Source: Synchiropus splendidus
Lineage: Eukaryota > Chordata > Actinopteri > Syngnathiformes > Callionymidae
Assembly: GCF_027744825.2 (NCBI RefSeq)
Contig: NC_071339.1
Coordinates: forward strand, 27,761,501 to 27,825,500
Direction: 5' to 3'
DNA length: 64,000 nucleotides
Shown piece after piece: positions 23,536-34,140 of this stretch (the stretch's first letter is position 1; the number at the start of each line of letters is the position of its first letter). A program made the translations under genes and the position numbers. The notes beneath the pieces were generated by a model. That model ran no database searches, had not been told where the DNA came from, and was given only the letters and a program-made list of their open reading frames with translations.

Positions 23536-24530
23536 ATTCTTAACCCTGGAGAAGCCAAACCGTGAGGGGTCGTCCTATTATTGGCGGAGACCTCAGGGTT
23601 TCTGATGCTTGCAGAAGCGCTGACCTCGATGGAGAGAACTCCCAGGGGCCTTTGATCCCCATCTGACACATGTCCGGATACCAGCTGGACCTGGGGCTGT
23701 TTAGATTAAGGCAATGAGGAGGAAAGGCATACAGGAATCCTTCTGGCCACCTTGGATGAGCCAGGGCGTCCACTCCCAGTGGAGGGTCATCGGATCTACG
23801 GAAAGAGAACCAGCGAGGACATTTGTAGTTCTCTCTGCTCGCAAAGAGATCAGCCACTGGGTGGCCGAAAAACTCCAAGATCATATTTGCCGTCTCCTGA
23901 GATAAACTCCATTCAACTGGCAGTGGTCTCCGAGATAATCCATCTGCTGCCACATTGTCTCCACCTGGAACATGCAGAGTCCTCAATGAGGCTAATTCTA
24001 CATCAGCCCAGAGAAAAAATCTTTCTTGCTAGGTTGTGTAACACAGACGACCTCACGCCACCCTGGTGGTTGATATAGGCCACTGTGGTGGAGCTGTCTG
24101 ATCTCACCATAACGTGGTTCCCACTTAGATGGAGAGAAAGAGCCACCAACACTTTAAAAACTGCGAACAGTTCCAGCAGGTTAGTGGAACGACTTTTGGA
24201 ACTGCTCCAGATCCCAATGACGCATGTTGATCATGGTGGCCTACCCAGCCTGACAGAGATGCATCTGTAAATACTTTTAAAGAAGTGTTTTGACAATGCA
24301 AGGATAAAGTGCGACGGAGGTTTGAAGCAGAGTTCCTAAACCTCACAATTGTCAGAGCTCGTGGAGACACTTTCACCAACCGTCTCTGATCCCGGACAGG
24401 TTGAAGATTGAGCGGTCGGAACCCTGACTGCAGACTTCGCATGTTCAGGAGACCCTGGCGGACGACGGAGTGGGCTGCTGACATCATGCCCAGGAGCCTC
24501 ATAATCCATAAGGCTGGAACCACACGTTTT
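23536..24530 (-). pseudogene. DIRS-like RT end and RNase H, inverted copy
   Basis: The frame 24,523-24,125 shows MVPALWIMRLLGMMSAAHSV, VRQGLLNMRSLQSGFRPLN and VFTDASLSGWVGHHD; the FTDAS box is the first RNase H Asp. The frame 23,986-23,540 reads LHVPGGDNVAADGLSRRPLP, EWSL, and then HPVADLFASRENYKCPRWFS, the DIRS-type RNase H end followed by its conserved DLFAS tail. This is the better preserved RNase H copy in the window, but the upstream RT palm is replaced by satellite at about 24,525. Confidence 0.85.
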
Positions 24531-24862
24531 CAGAGTTATCAACGTTTTTATTTTTGTCGGACTGAAAACCACATTTTCTTGGGCTGAATACACTTTTTCT
24601 GCTCTATTCAGTCACTGCTTTGGGGGGACACAGAACATTAAAATTTCACCTGCAACTACAGGAAAAACACTCTTTGTTGTATGTTCAACACTTAATCTAC
24701 CTTTCTGAACTGTATTTCAAGGGGTTATCAACTTTTTTTCTTTTTCCTGCTCTGAATCTGAGCTTCTTTCGGGCTGAAAACGCGTTTTCTGCACTGTTCA
24801 CTTACTGCTCGGGGATGCCTCAGAACATGAAAATTCCACCTGAAACTATAGGAAAAAGGGGC
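24525..24862 (-). repeat. old satellite island, inverted, about two units
   Basis: Reverse-complement satellite motifs are present: TTATCAACGTTTTTATTTTT, AAAACGCGTTTTCTGCACTG and CAGAACATGAAAATTCCACC. The island lies at the hinge between the minus-strand DIRS arm (left) and plus-strand DIRS sequence (right). Confidence 0.85.
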
Positions 24863-25140
24863 GGGGTGAGCCCAGCTGTCCGGATCATAGACGTGCTGAT
24901 CATCGCTGCTCCTCCTGGAGAGACCAGTCGGCTGCTCTCACCTCTGCTCCCTCCAAAAGCGTAAGAAGAAAACTTTGTATCTAAAAGTATGCATCTAAAC
25001 CAAAGTCTAAATTGAATAAAAAATAAGAGCCATTACTTTGGAATCGGGTCTGTTTCTTCTCTGCCCAAAATTAGGGTTTATTACCTGCCAAGTTATCTTC
25101 CGGTTACAGTTAGTGGGAATTTGAGTGGCAGCTCTCCGGC
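24863..25140 (+). pseudogene. DIRS-family ORF1 tail fragment
   Basis: The frame from 24,850 reads GETSRLLSPLLPPKA, the conserved tail of the ORF1 copies. It is joined directly to the satellite on its left. The following 150 bp matches 2530-2680. Confidence 0.5.
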
Positions 25141-25725
25141 TTCAAAAATGTGTTTTTGTACATACAGCTCTCTAGTGCCTCGCACCTTGGCCAAGTGCGT
25201 GGAGGTGGGGCTCGAACCACTAAGGAGACATGGTCTGCGGATTCTGACGTACTTGGACTACTGGTTGATTCTCACCAGGTCCAAACAAGAGTCATGAGCG
25301 CACACCGGCTTGGTGTTGGAGCACATTGTGTTATTGAGGTTCAGAGTAAACCTCCTGATAAGCGCGCTTATTCTCAGTCAGAGCACGACCTTTCTGGGGG
25401 TCATGCTGGACTCAGTCTCGGGTCAGGCCCGCCTTCCACCGGCCAGCGTTCTCCCCATCACACAGCACACACTGATTGTTTTGAAGGCCGCCAAAAGGAG
25501 TTACAAATGTCCATGTGCGCGGTGATTGTGGCGTTGCGGAGAGGCAAAACTCAAGTGCTGATGGCTGTCGGAACTGATACCCAGCCTGCTGTGTCGCTCG
25601 ACCGAAACCTGGGGGATACTGGAGGGACGAGACCGACAGCTGCTCATCCCGTTGCCACGGACGCTTCAGGCAGGACTTACATCAGAGGTGTCAAATGGAT
25701 GTCGAGATAACACAGGTTTCATCCA
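25141..25725 (+). pseudogene. DIRS-like RT thumb / RNase H fragment
   Basis: Plus-strand frames read EHIVLLRFRVNLLISALILS, QSTTFLGVMLDSVSGQARLP (25,310-25,525), a block that follows the YLDD box in DIRS RTs. The upstream catalytic part is frameshifted at about 25,200-25,280. It comes from a second, more diverged DIRS lineage than the next fragment. Confidence 0.7.
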
Positions 25726-26437
25726 GAGCTTGCTATGTTCTCCTATGTGGGAAGCTCACTATCCAGCTTATTCTATATGGATCAAAAGGATTCTGAAGGT
25801 GGGTTATCCTCTCCAATTCAGCCAGTGCCAACCTCAGTTTAATGGCATTCTGAGAATGCGTCAGATCCGGCAAAAAATGTCTTCAGAACGAGGTCAGTGT
25901 TTGATTGAGGCATGATTGAGTCAGTTACTCCTCAAAAGTCTCCTGAAGTGCATGCGTCATGGAGACTGGCTGACGTCCATCGACCTCACGGACGCTTATT
26001 GTCACGTGCCAATTTGGCCTGCTCATAAGCGATATCTCCACTTCGCATTGGACGGCCGACTTTTTCAGTTCCGGAGGCTCCCGTTTGGCTACTCTCTGGC
26101 TCAGAGAACCTTCTTTAAGATGGTCGACACAGCCCTACAGTCCTTGAGGGCAAGGGGCCTCAGGATCTTGTCTTACCTAGACGACTGGTTAATGCTCGCC
26201 AGATCGAGGGAAGAGTCGTTAGCTCACACCAGAATGGTGTTGGACCACGAAAGCCACCTTGGCTTTCCGGTGAACCAAGAAAAGAGTCAACTCCAGCCAT
26301 CTCAGCTTACAGCTTTTCTTGGTGTACTTCTGAACTCTCATGAAGAGTGCGCTCGCTTGACAGACGAGAAGATACTTTCTATTTCAAATCTGTCAGCCCA
26401 GGTTCTGGCGGTTCGTCTATGTGTGGTCCCAGCCTAA
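25726..26437 (+). pseudogene. DIRS-like reverse transcriptase, catalytic core preserved
   Basis: The frame 25,916-26,437 is the best RT in the window: MRHGDWLTSIDLTDAYCHVP (first catalytic Asp), HFALDGRLFQFRRLPFGYSL and RILSYLDDWLMLARSREES with an intact YLDD box, then ESHLGFPVNQEKSQLQPSQL and TAFLGVLLNS. These are motifs A to E in order. A stop just before 25,916 and a frameshift after 26,437 separate it from the fingers and RNase H, so it is not a working protein, although the active-site residues survive. Confidence 0.92.
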
Positions 26438-27110
26438 TGGATTATGACGCTCCTGGGCATGATGTCAGCAGCCCACTCCGTCATACGCCTGGGTCTCCTG
26501 AACATGCGAAGTCGGCAGTCATGGTTCAGCCGGCTCAATCTTCATCCTGTTCGGGATCAGAGACGGTTGGTGAAAGTGTATCCAAGAGCTTTGAGAGATG
26601 TGACTCTGCTTCAAACCTCCATCGCACTTGGATTGTAAGAACTCTTCTTTCTGGAGCAGTTCCGAAGGTCGTCACATTAACGTACTGGAACTGTTGGCAG
26701 TTTTTGGCCCTTTCTCTCCATCTTAGTGGGAACCACGTTATGGTGAGATCAGACAGCTCCACCACAGTGGCCAATTTCAACCGCCAGGGTGGCGTGAGGT
26801 CGTCTACGTTACACAACCTAGCCAGAAAGATTTTTTCCCTGAGCTGCTACATTTAGCCTCATTGAGGGCTCTGCATGTGCCAGGTGGAGACAATGTGGCA
26901 CCAGATGGATTATCTCGGAGACCACTGCCAGATGAATGGAGTTTATCTCAGGAGATGTCAAATATGATCAGGGAGTTTTTCGGCCACCCAGTGGCTGATG
27001 TCTTTGCGAGCAGAGAGAACTTCAAATGTCCTCTCTGGTTCTCTCCCCGTAGATCCGACGACCCTCCACAGCTCCAGCTGGTATCCGGAGATGTGTCAGA
27101 TGCAGATCTT
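26438..27110 (+). pseudogene. DIRS-like RNase H and DLFAS tail
   Basis: The frame 26,444-26,638 has LGMMSAAHSVIRLGLLNMRS. After frameshifts, the stretch around 26,735 reads SGNHVMVRSDSSTTVANFNR, QGGVRSSTL. The frame 26,862-27,090 reads LHVPGGDNVAPDGLSRRPLP, then GHPVADVFASRENFKCPLWF. It is the plus-strand partner of 23,540-24,523. No methylase-like domain is visible after it. Confidence 0.85.
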
Positions 27111-27433
27111 TTCCGATCAGCCCTGATTGCATCTCTTTTGGTGACGATGACTCGGCGGTATCACTTACACCCAACCCTGCCTTCGCACCTAAATGTCTCT
27201 CTTCTTCTTCGCAGGTCAGCTCCTTTTCAGTAATGGCTTTCTGCACTCCTCCACATTCAGACGAAGAGCATGAGCGTTTACTCAAAATATGTCCGGTCAG
27301 AGAGCTAAAAGCTTAACTGGATCGAGTCCCACCCTTCAGAAAGTCCGACACTCTGTGGGTGGCTCTCCCTGGTGGAAAGAAGCGGCAGGCACTGTCCCCT
27401 CAAAGGTTGTAAAATTGGCTTAGAATTTCCATC
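27111..27433 (+). other. DIRS recombinase region, unreadable
   Basis: This stretch matches 12,930-13,180 and 22,745-23,100 in inverted orientation. The recombinase core-binding part is expected here, but the frame is shattered. Confidence 0.4.
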
Positions 27434-27815
27434 ATGAAAGCCTATGAGACAGCGGGAAAACAGGCACCGGAATCCCTGAGAGCACAGTCGACGAGATGCC
27501 TGGAAACATCTGTTGCTGCTTTCAAGGACTTCTTAAAGAAAACTGCCAGGCAGCTTCTTGGTCATCATTTGTCTGTTGTGTCTGCATCCTCCTTCCCTCT
27601 TGTCTTTCTGTCTTCAGGAGCAGCCAAACCCTGCGACCAGTAGGCCCACAGCACTCGCTCTGGGACACCGGTATCTGCTTCATTACAGTGCAGTGGAGTG
27701 TGCAGCGTCTCAATATCCACCAGATTCCTGCATAACTGTCTATTCATTTGTGAATAAACTCCCTCTTCCTTGCTCAGCTCAGACTAGAACCCTGACTGTT
27801 GCTGCTCAGTAAATG
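27434..27815 (+). pseudogene. DIRS-like tyrosine recombinase, C-terminal fragment
   Basis: The frame 27,434-27,643 reads MKAYETAGKQAPESLRAQST, RCLETSVAAFKDFLKKTARQ, LLGH. The recombinase box that normally includes an Arg-x-His-Ser pattern appears as RAQSTR, so the His is replaced by Gln. The Tyr-bearing end is frameshifted. The overlapping frame 27,558-27,812 is a shadow of the same decayed tail. Confidence 0.7.
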
Positions 27816-27819
27816 ATTT

Positions 27820-28065
27820 CTCTCCAGGAATGGAGGATTGTTAATGCCACATTCTATTTCAGCCATATAGTGGCTAAAAGAGGGCAACACAGTTCCTGCT
27901 GATCCAGAGTGTAAGTTACACTCCATATATGAGGGGTTGTTAATGCCACCTTCTATTTCAGCTTACGATGGCAAAGTTGAGGCGGCAGTCCTGCCACCTG
28001 CGGTGTAAAATTACACTCTATGTATGAAGGGATGTTAATGCTACATCTTCACAACCCATTCATTC
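27820..28065 (+). repeat. tandem repeat of about 96 bp in the DIRS 3' region
   Basis: GTTAATGCCAC(A/C)TTCTATTTC occurs near 27,840 and 27,935, and a third, degenerate GTTAATGCTACATCT near 28,032. Each is preceded by a TACACTC(C/T)AT.TATGA motif. The inverted partners are at 22,135-22,370 and 12,345-12,575. Confidence 0.8.
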
Positions 28066-29040
28066 ATTCATTCAGGCTGGATAGACCCCAGGTGTGGCGG
28101 TGGCCTCGGAACTGTCATAGGCCGGTCAAGTTTGAGGCCCTGGCCATCCGAGATATCGACAGGAGTCTGGGCACTCCTCCATCAGTCATACCAAAGCAAC
28201 ATCGCCGGTGACAATGCAGGCGGTTCAGTGCAGCCAAACGTGCATCTCATTGATGGCAGTCTGGCAAAGGAGCCAGCTGTGCCAGTCAGACGTCCGGTAT
28301 GGACGGCCCATGGTTCTCAGGTCAGGCCACGTTGCAAGGCTGGCGGTTAAGCTTTGTGGTCAAGATGACCTCATGGCTGATTCAGAGTTCCGGATGGGTT
28401 TCAGATTGCTCACCTGTGCTCCCCCTTAATCCTGGCTACACTCGGATTACGGTCACTGCAGGATGGAGAAGTTGAACACATCGCCCCCTGGCCCCAGAGT
28501 GGCCAAGGACTGCATTGCTTCTTGCACTGTTTGTGTCAAGCTCTGCTTTTGTGTTTGGATCACTTGTCTCCTTCGGTTCATTCAAAGACAACGTTAATAT
28601 GCATATTGTTAGATTGTTCTACTATCTCAAATCCAGCACAGTTATGCAATTATATTCCGGCGGCGCATGTGACCGGAAAGAAGAAAGTGCCACCTCCATC
28701 ACCGACGTAATGAGAGCCACGCTGATGCCGGGGTTCGGCCAGGCTGGGATGGAGCCCTCTCAGTGTCCGGAGATCGCAAGGCGGCTCGCCTCTACTTCCG
28801 GACCTGCAGGGGGTGAAGGGCGGAAGGGAGGTGCACAGATCAGAGCAATGGCCAACAGTTTGGCCTATTTGTGCACTCAAGACAACTCTGTCCGGGGGAT
28901 GAGGTGACCCAGGTGCAGCTGACTGCCAACATCAGACCATCCTGTGCTCCAGGGTCCAGTGCGGCTCTCGGAAGAGACAGCGCATGAGGCCTCAAAATGC
29001 CTGAGGCTTCATATTCAGCCTGCACAGCAAACCGGAAAAG
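28066..29040 (+). repeat. DIRS 3' flank and unknown repeated ORF fragment
   Basis: The segment 28,066-28,640 is the plus-strand partner of 21,650-22,140. The segment 28,660-28,930 contains the unknown RATLMPGFGQ fragment also found inverted at 20,846-21,121. No complete gene is seen. Confidence 0.5.
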
Positions 29041-29225
29041 AAGTTCTTCAATGGACGTTTTGTTATGTGTCATGGGATTATTTGGGATCACAAATTTGGG
29101 GCGCTCTTTTTATGTTGCCGTGTCATCATTTGGTTTGTTGAAAGTTGGAACCGTGAATAAAACCTGCTGTGTTGATACCTCCTGTAAGTTTTCCTTTCAG
29201 CTTTGGCTATCATAGGGCATGTCTC
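29041..29225 (+). repeat. solo LTR-like repeat (Gypsy-associated), copy 3
   Basis: TGTGTCATGGGATTATTTGG begins the repeat, and GTGAATAAAACCTGCTGTG supplies the AATAAA signal. It has the same preceding sequence (TTCTTCAATGGACGT) as the inverted copy at 20,785, so the flank was copied together with the repeat as part of the large inverted arms. Confidence 0.5.
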
Positions 29226-29720
29226 TTCAACCCACTTGGGAGAACGAATCAAATGTCTGGACCATCATTGAGCAGTGTCGCCAGGTTCGCGGACAGGCCC
29301 CCAGGCTACCAGGCCCCCAGGCTACCAGGCCGGAGGAGAGGTTGAGGCCAAGGCGCTGGAAGGAGCGAATTCAATACGAATAATAATAAAAAAAACGCAA
29401 ATGCGATGCTTCAAGCAATGCTTTTATTTCAAACAAGTTTTCCACACAAACAGAAATTTCCTCCGGTCTGCCGACTGCCCCGGGAAAAGCTGCTGTCAAA
29501 GATCCCGATGTCCTCCGGTCTCACGCTGAGTCTCCTCCGGTTAAATCCACTCCTGCGGTGATGTGACAAGTCTCTCCCCTGACTGCGACCAGACCTCAGT
29601 CCTGCCTGAAGTTTCCGTGGTCCATATCCAAATTATGAGCGGACCTCCAATCCTGGGGCGTCCCCTCAAAGCATGGCTACTTCAAGGCTAGCAGGCAGTC
29701 CCCTGCCCCCCCTAAGTGCA
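29226..29720. repeat. duplicated repeat block
   Basis: This matches 1200-1620 and 1870-1960 in the same order, with the microsatellite reduced and about 240 bp missing. No gene is seen. Confidence 0.6.
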
Positions 29721-30290
29721 GTTCACTATTTGAAATGCTAAAGCACCCGCAACACTCAAAGCATATAATGCCAAATGGATGTGGACTGCCGTCTGTTGGG
29801 TAAACATCCACTGCTAGTCCAATTCAATCCGGACTATTCCCGGCGCATTTCTGACACTCCACTGGCACTTGGACCGCACGTGGTCAGGTACGGAGCTTAA
29901 TTGGTGGAGGGTTTGGAGTTATGGGCCAGCGTTCCCTCTCACTCAGCCGTCATGCACGATGCTCGATGCCCTCGGCCCTGGAGCTTGACCTCCCCCCTGA
30001 GGAGTGACCATCCCACCCGGCACTGACAGAGCCACCATCGCGCAGTAGAATGGTGAATGGTGTCCGCAAACAGCTCATAGCGCTTGAGAACATCATCGCG
30101 CTCTTTATGAGCTCCATGGACTCCACCAGAGATTTTGGAGACACAACAGTCGCCGGCTGGGGGGAACACCGTATAATTGCCGGGCTGATCGTCGCCGCTC
30201 CTCTCGGAGAGACCAGTCGACTGCTCTCACCTCTGCCCCCTCCAAAAGCGTAGGAAGAACTTTTTATCTACAAGTATGCATCTAAACCAA
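29721..30290 (+). pseudogene. DIRS-family ORF1 (gag-like) fragment, copy 5
   Basis: The frame 30,050-30,253 reads RKQLIALENIIALFMSSMDS, then TSRLLSPLPPPKA after a deletion of the middle part. It is equivalent to 1961-2530 but about 70 bp shorter inside the frame. Confidence 0.55.
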
Positions 30291-31204
30291 AGTCTAACTT
30301 GAAAAATAATAAGATGCATTTCTTTGGTATCGGGTCTGTCTCTTCTCTGCCCAAAATTAGGGTTTATCAGCCGCCATGTTCTCTTCCGGTTCCAGTGAGT
30401 CCAAACTCCGGCTTCTAAACTTTGTTTTTGTTTGACATCGTCTCATGAGACCAAGCAGAATAGTAACGGTCTCTCTGCCTCTTTATCCCTGATGCCAGAA
30501 CTGTCCCTGGGGAAGTTTCTGGAGCCAAGAAGTTATGTCTTTCCCCAGATTCACCATAATAAGAAGCACAGGCGTCAAATAACTCTTTCCCGTCTCACAA
30601 CAGATCCCGGTTCCAGCCAAAAGTCAGGGAAGTTTCAATTCAGCTATTGACTCTTCTTATTGCTCAGACACGCCAGTTTCCAGCAGGGGTCGCCACAGGA
30701 CCGTGAAAGCCACCACTTCAGAGGATCACTCAGTAGGTGCCACTTGCCAGACCTGCTCTGTTCTCAGCTCCCTCGTGCGATGTCTGATGTGATGTCTGTC
30801 TGTTATTCTGTTCTCTGCAGCCCTCCAATCCTCTCAGAGGCAAGCAGGACATCGTCATCTACAGAGTCATCTCTTTCTGAGGATGATTGGGCCAGTCCCT
30901 CGGGTCTCCATCTCAGGAGAATTGCAGTGTCAGATCAAGGTACACTGCAAGTTTGGGGAACCGAATTCCTCTGACGGCTCAGATGACAAAAGCGAGTCTG
31001 TTTTTGACAAACCAGACTTGAAGTCACCAGAGGAGAGGGCGCAGAGCACCAACGACCCTTTCGTCCTTGACCCGCCCTGGAGGCCAGATCCGCTCCTGTG
31101 CTCAGGGCGCCTGTCTCCTCACCTCCACATATGGATTGAGAAAATAAACGGTCATTGACACGCCCTTCAGCTTCACAGTCAACCCCCAGGTTCTGCGTCA
31201 CCAC
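30291..31204 (+). pseudogene. DIRS-family linker region, direct duplicate
   Basis: The frames 30,432-30,650, 30,660-30,974 and 30,883-31,158 match 2677-3388 closely. The Ser-rich SSSTESSLSEDDWASPSG block is present. No catalytic motif is seen. Confidence 0.5.
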
Positions 31205-31655
31205 ATGGACCTGAGTGAACTCAGAGAACGAGCGGTCATGTCTGATGGAGGAGGACCGCGATCTCCTGTCAAAGGAAATAATCGAGCTACTGCCAAAGCG
31301 ATCCTCCTACACTGGGTTTTACTCCGGGTTCTTTCTGGAACCCAAGAAGACAGGAGAGAGGAGACCTGTTGTGGATCTCAGTCTCCTCAACCAATTCATG
31401 ATCAGACAGCGGTTCCGGACTACCAGCAGATTCCTGGAGTGAATCATAGTGTGAGAGTGTATGACCTCCATAGATCTTGCAGACGTCTACTTCCACAACA
31501 CGGTCTCTAGTGTCTAGGGCCTCGTTTTTTCGCTAAGTGCATGGAGGAGTGGCTCGAACTACGAAGGAGAGAGAGTCTGCCGATTATGACGTACTTGGAC
31601 TGCTGGTTGATTCTAGCCAGAGTCCAAACAGGAGTCATGAGCGCACACCAGCTTA
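31205..31655 (+). pseudogene. DIRS-like reverse transcriptase fragment, direct duplicate
   Basis: The frame 31,215-31,442 reads KEIIELLPKRSSYTGFYSGF, FLEPKKTGERRPVVDLSLLN. The frame 31,541-31,680 carries LPIMTYLDCWLILARVQTGV, in which the YLDD box has become YLDC. It is cut by inverted satellite at about 31,655, as in the 3960 copy, so the RT-satellite junction was duplicated with it. Confidence 0.8.
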
Positions 31656-31865
31656 GCAGAAGGGGTCTTTCTAGTAGCTGCAGAACAAATTCAATTGCAA
31701 ATTCAATTTTTATGTTTGTTGGTCTGAAAGCTACAGGTCCCTCGGGCTGAAAACCCATTTTCTGCACTGTTCACTCACTGCTCAGCGAAGCCTCAGAACA
31801 TGAAAATTTCACCTGCAACTATAGCGAAAAAACTATTTAGAGTATATTCAACAGTAAACCTCTGC
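31655..31865 (-). repeat. old satellite island, inverted, about one unit
   Basis: GAAGGGGTCTTTCTAGTAGC to CAGAACATGAAAATTTCACC and TATAGCG is reverse-complement satellite. At 3960-5115 the equivalent island has about six units, so unit number differs between the two duplicated copies. Confidence 0.85.
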
Positions 31866-32770
31866 AAATAGGGCGCTGCGACTGGCCTACAAGCAGTCGA
31901 ACCGTTCCACATTTTCTTCTTCCAAGCCATGGGATGAGTTTGACGAGTGCCAGGCGCTGCTATGAGTTGGATCTGTAGACTGTGTTCCCAGACTTGGTTG
32001 AGTTCCGTATGGTGGAGTCAGGTTCCTGCTTGATCTTCTCCTGCGCCTCATGTCATCCGCCAAAGTCGTATCGAAGTCAACTTCGATACGACGCTCTCTC
32101 TCCACCAGAAGCTCAAAAATCATCCCTCTTCACTAACGGCCAGCTGGCGTTGGATGGTGAGACCACATACAGATCACGACCGCATGTTGTCTGCCCACAA
32201 CTGGAAGAAATCTGGACTATTCCCGGCGCGGTTCTGACACTCCACTGGCACTAGGACCGCACTTGGTCAGGTACCGAGCTTACTGCCACGTGGAGGGTTT
32301 GGATTGGCAGTGCGGCGTTCCGGCTCACTCAGTCGTCATGCACAATGCCTAATGCGTTCGCCCCGGGATCTCGACCTCTCCTCTGAGGAATGACCATCCC
32401 AACCACCTCTGACAGAGCCACCATAGCGCAGAGGAATGGTGTTTACGCCGTCGGCAACCAGCTCATAGCGCTTGAGAACATCATCGCGCTCTTTATGAGC
32501 TCCGTGGACCGGCTCATCCATCGCAGAACCTCTCTCACTCTCCCAGAAATTTTGGAGTTTCAACAGTCCGTCAGCCTGGTGCTCTGCTCGTGGCGCCTAC
32601 TCCACACACAGCCGCTGCCCATGGGGGAACACCGTCGCTGTTCGAAGGGGCAGGGTGACCCTAGCAATCCAAATCATAGCCGTGCTGATCATCGTTACAC
32701 CTCTTGGAGAGACCAGTCGGCTGCTCTCACCTCTGCTCACTCTAAAAGCTTAGGAAGAAAACGTTGTATC
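31866..32770 (+). pseudogene. DIRS-family ORF1 (gag-like), best preserved copy
   Basis: The frame 32,390-32,953 is open for 187 codons. It contains SDRATIAQRNGVYAVGNQLI, ALENIIALFMSSVDRLIHRR, LPEILEFQQSVSLVLCSWRL and ALTSAHSKSLGRK. The true coding part probably ends near 32,760; the rest runs into non-coding sequence. The helical, leucine-rich middle fits a capsid-like protein, but I see no zinc knuckle. The gag role is inferred only from its place upstream of RT in this family. Confidence 0.55.
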
Positions 32771-33600
32771 AAGAACTTTGCATCTGTAACAGGTCTGAAT
32801 ACTGTGACCTTGTCTACAGTTAAAAAGTGGTGTCTCAATGTGGTTAGTAGAACGCCGTCTGAAACAAAATGCGGACAGAGTCACACAAGGCTTCCACATG
32901 TGTCGATGGTGAGAAAAGTAATCCAAGGGATTCTTTTTTTTTCATTGTGGTAACCCAGACCACAATTAGATGTCTTTCTGACACCATCTGATCACTCACA
33001 AACATGTCACTTTGTCATACGACAAGTGTTAGACATCATGAACGACATGCATAATTGCTTTTCATCTGAATGTATAATTCTGCCATTAAACCTTTTGGCT
33101 AGTGTTGAGAAATAATAAAACCTTACTTTTTACCAAACACCGTTATTCACCACAAGCAAACTGAACTCCACACAACTCAATCACCCGTGCCATGTCAACG
33201 TCGGTTGTCAGTATTAGCTTACAAGCGCCACATCCACACAGAGCGAACTCAACGCACGAAGGAAAAACAGTATACTTAAAAATTGAGTCACCATCCTCAC
33301 ACTCAAGACCCCAAATCAGTCAATCCGATGTGGAACAAACATTATAAAACAATGGATTTGACTAACCTGAAACTAAATGTAGACAGATTCACACGAGGCT
33401 TCCACATTTGGCGATGGGAAGAAAAGTAATGAAAAAAAGTGTCACTTCCTATTTACCCACACATCTTCAATGCCCAACCTCTGTCCTATCCTGCTCTCTA
33501 CTGACCTAATTATATACCTGCCGGTTAATCAACTCCATGCTGAACAATTAAATGACATCTAACACACAATCTGTGACCACACATAAGTGGGCGTCACACT
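32771..33600. other. AT-rich non-coding duplicate of 6051-7860
   Basis: This is a close copy of 6051-6660 joined to 7620-7860. No gene is seen. Confidence 0.6.
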
Positions 33601-34140
33601 AGAAAGGCTCTTTTTCCTATAGTTGTGCGTGATATTTTCATGTTCAGAGGCTATTCCGATCAGTGAGTGAACAGTGCAGAAAATGCCTTTTCAGCCCGTC
33701 AAAAGCTGGGTTTCAGACCACAAAAAAAAAGTTAACCACCAGAAATACCGTTCAGAAATGTAGGTTTAGTGTTGAATATACAAAAAAGAGTGTTTATCCT
33801 ATTGTTGCAGATGAAATTTTCATGTTGTGAGGAATCCCAGAGCAGTGAGTGAAGAGAGGAGAAAAAGTGTATTCAGCCCGAGAGAAGCTGAGTTTCTGAC
33901 CAAGAAAAAAAAAAAAAGTTGATAACCCCCTGAAATACAGTTCCGAAAAGTAGGTTTAGTGTTTATTATACAAGAAAGAGTGTTTCTCCTATAGTTGCAT
34001 GAGAAATTTTCCTGTTCACAGGCATCCCAGAGCAGTGAATAAACAGTGCATAAAATGCATTTTAAGCCAAAGGAAAGGTAGTTTACAGACCGACAAAAAT
34101 AAAATTATTGACAACCCTCTAAAAACACTTCAGACAGCTT
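33601..34140 (+). repeat. old diverged satellite at the array edge
   Basis: Units here resemble those at 7856-8200 and 9890-10,330 (poly-A runs, GATAACCCCCTGAAATACAG), not the modern monomer. They form the left boundary of the main array. Confidence 0.85.
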
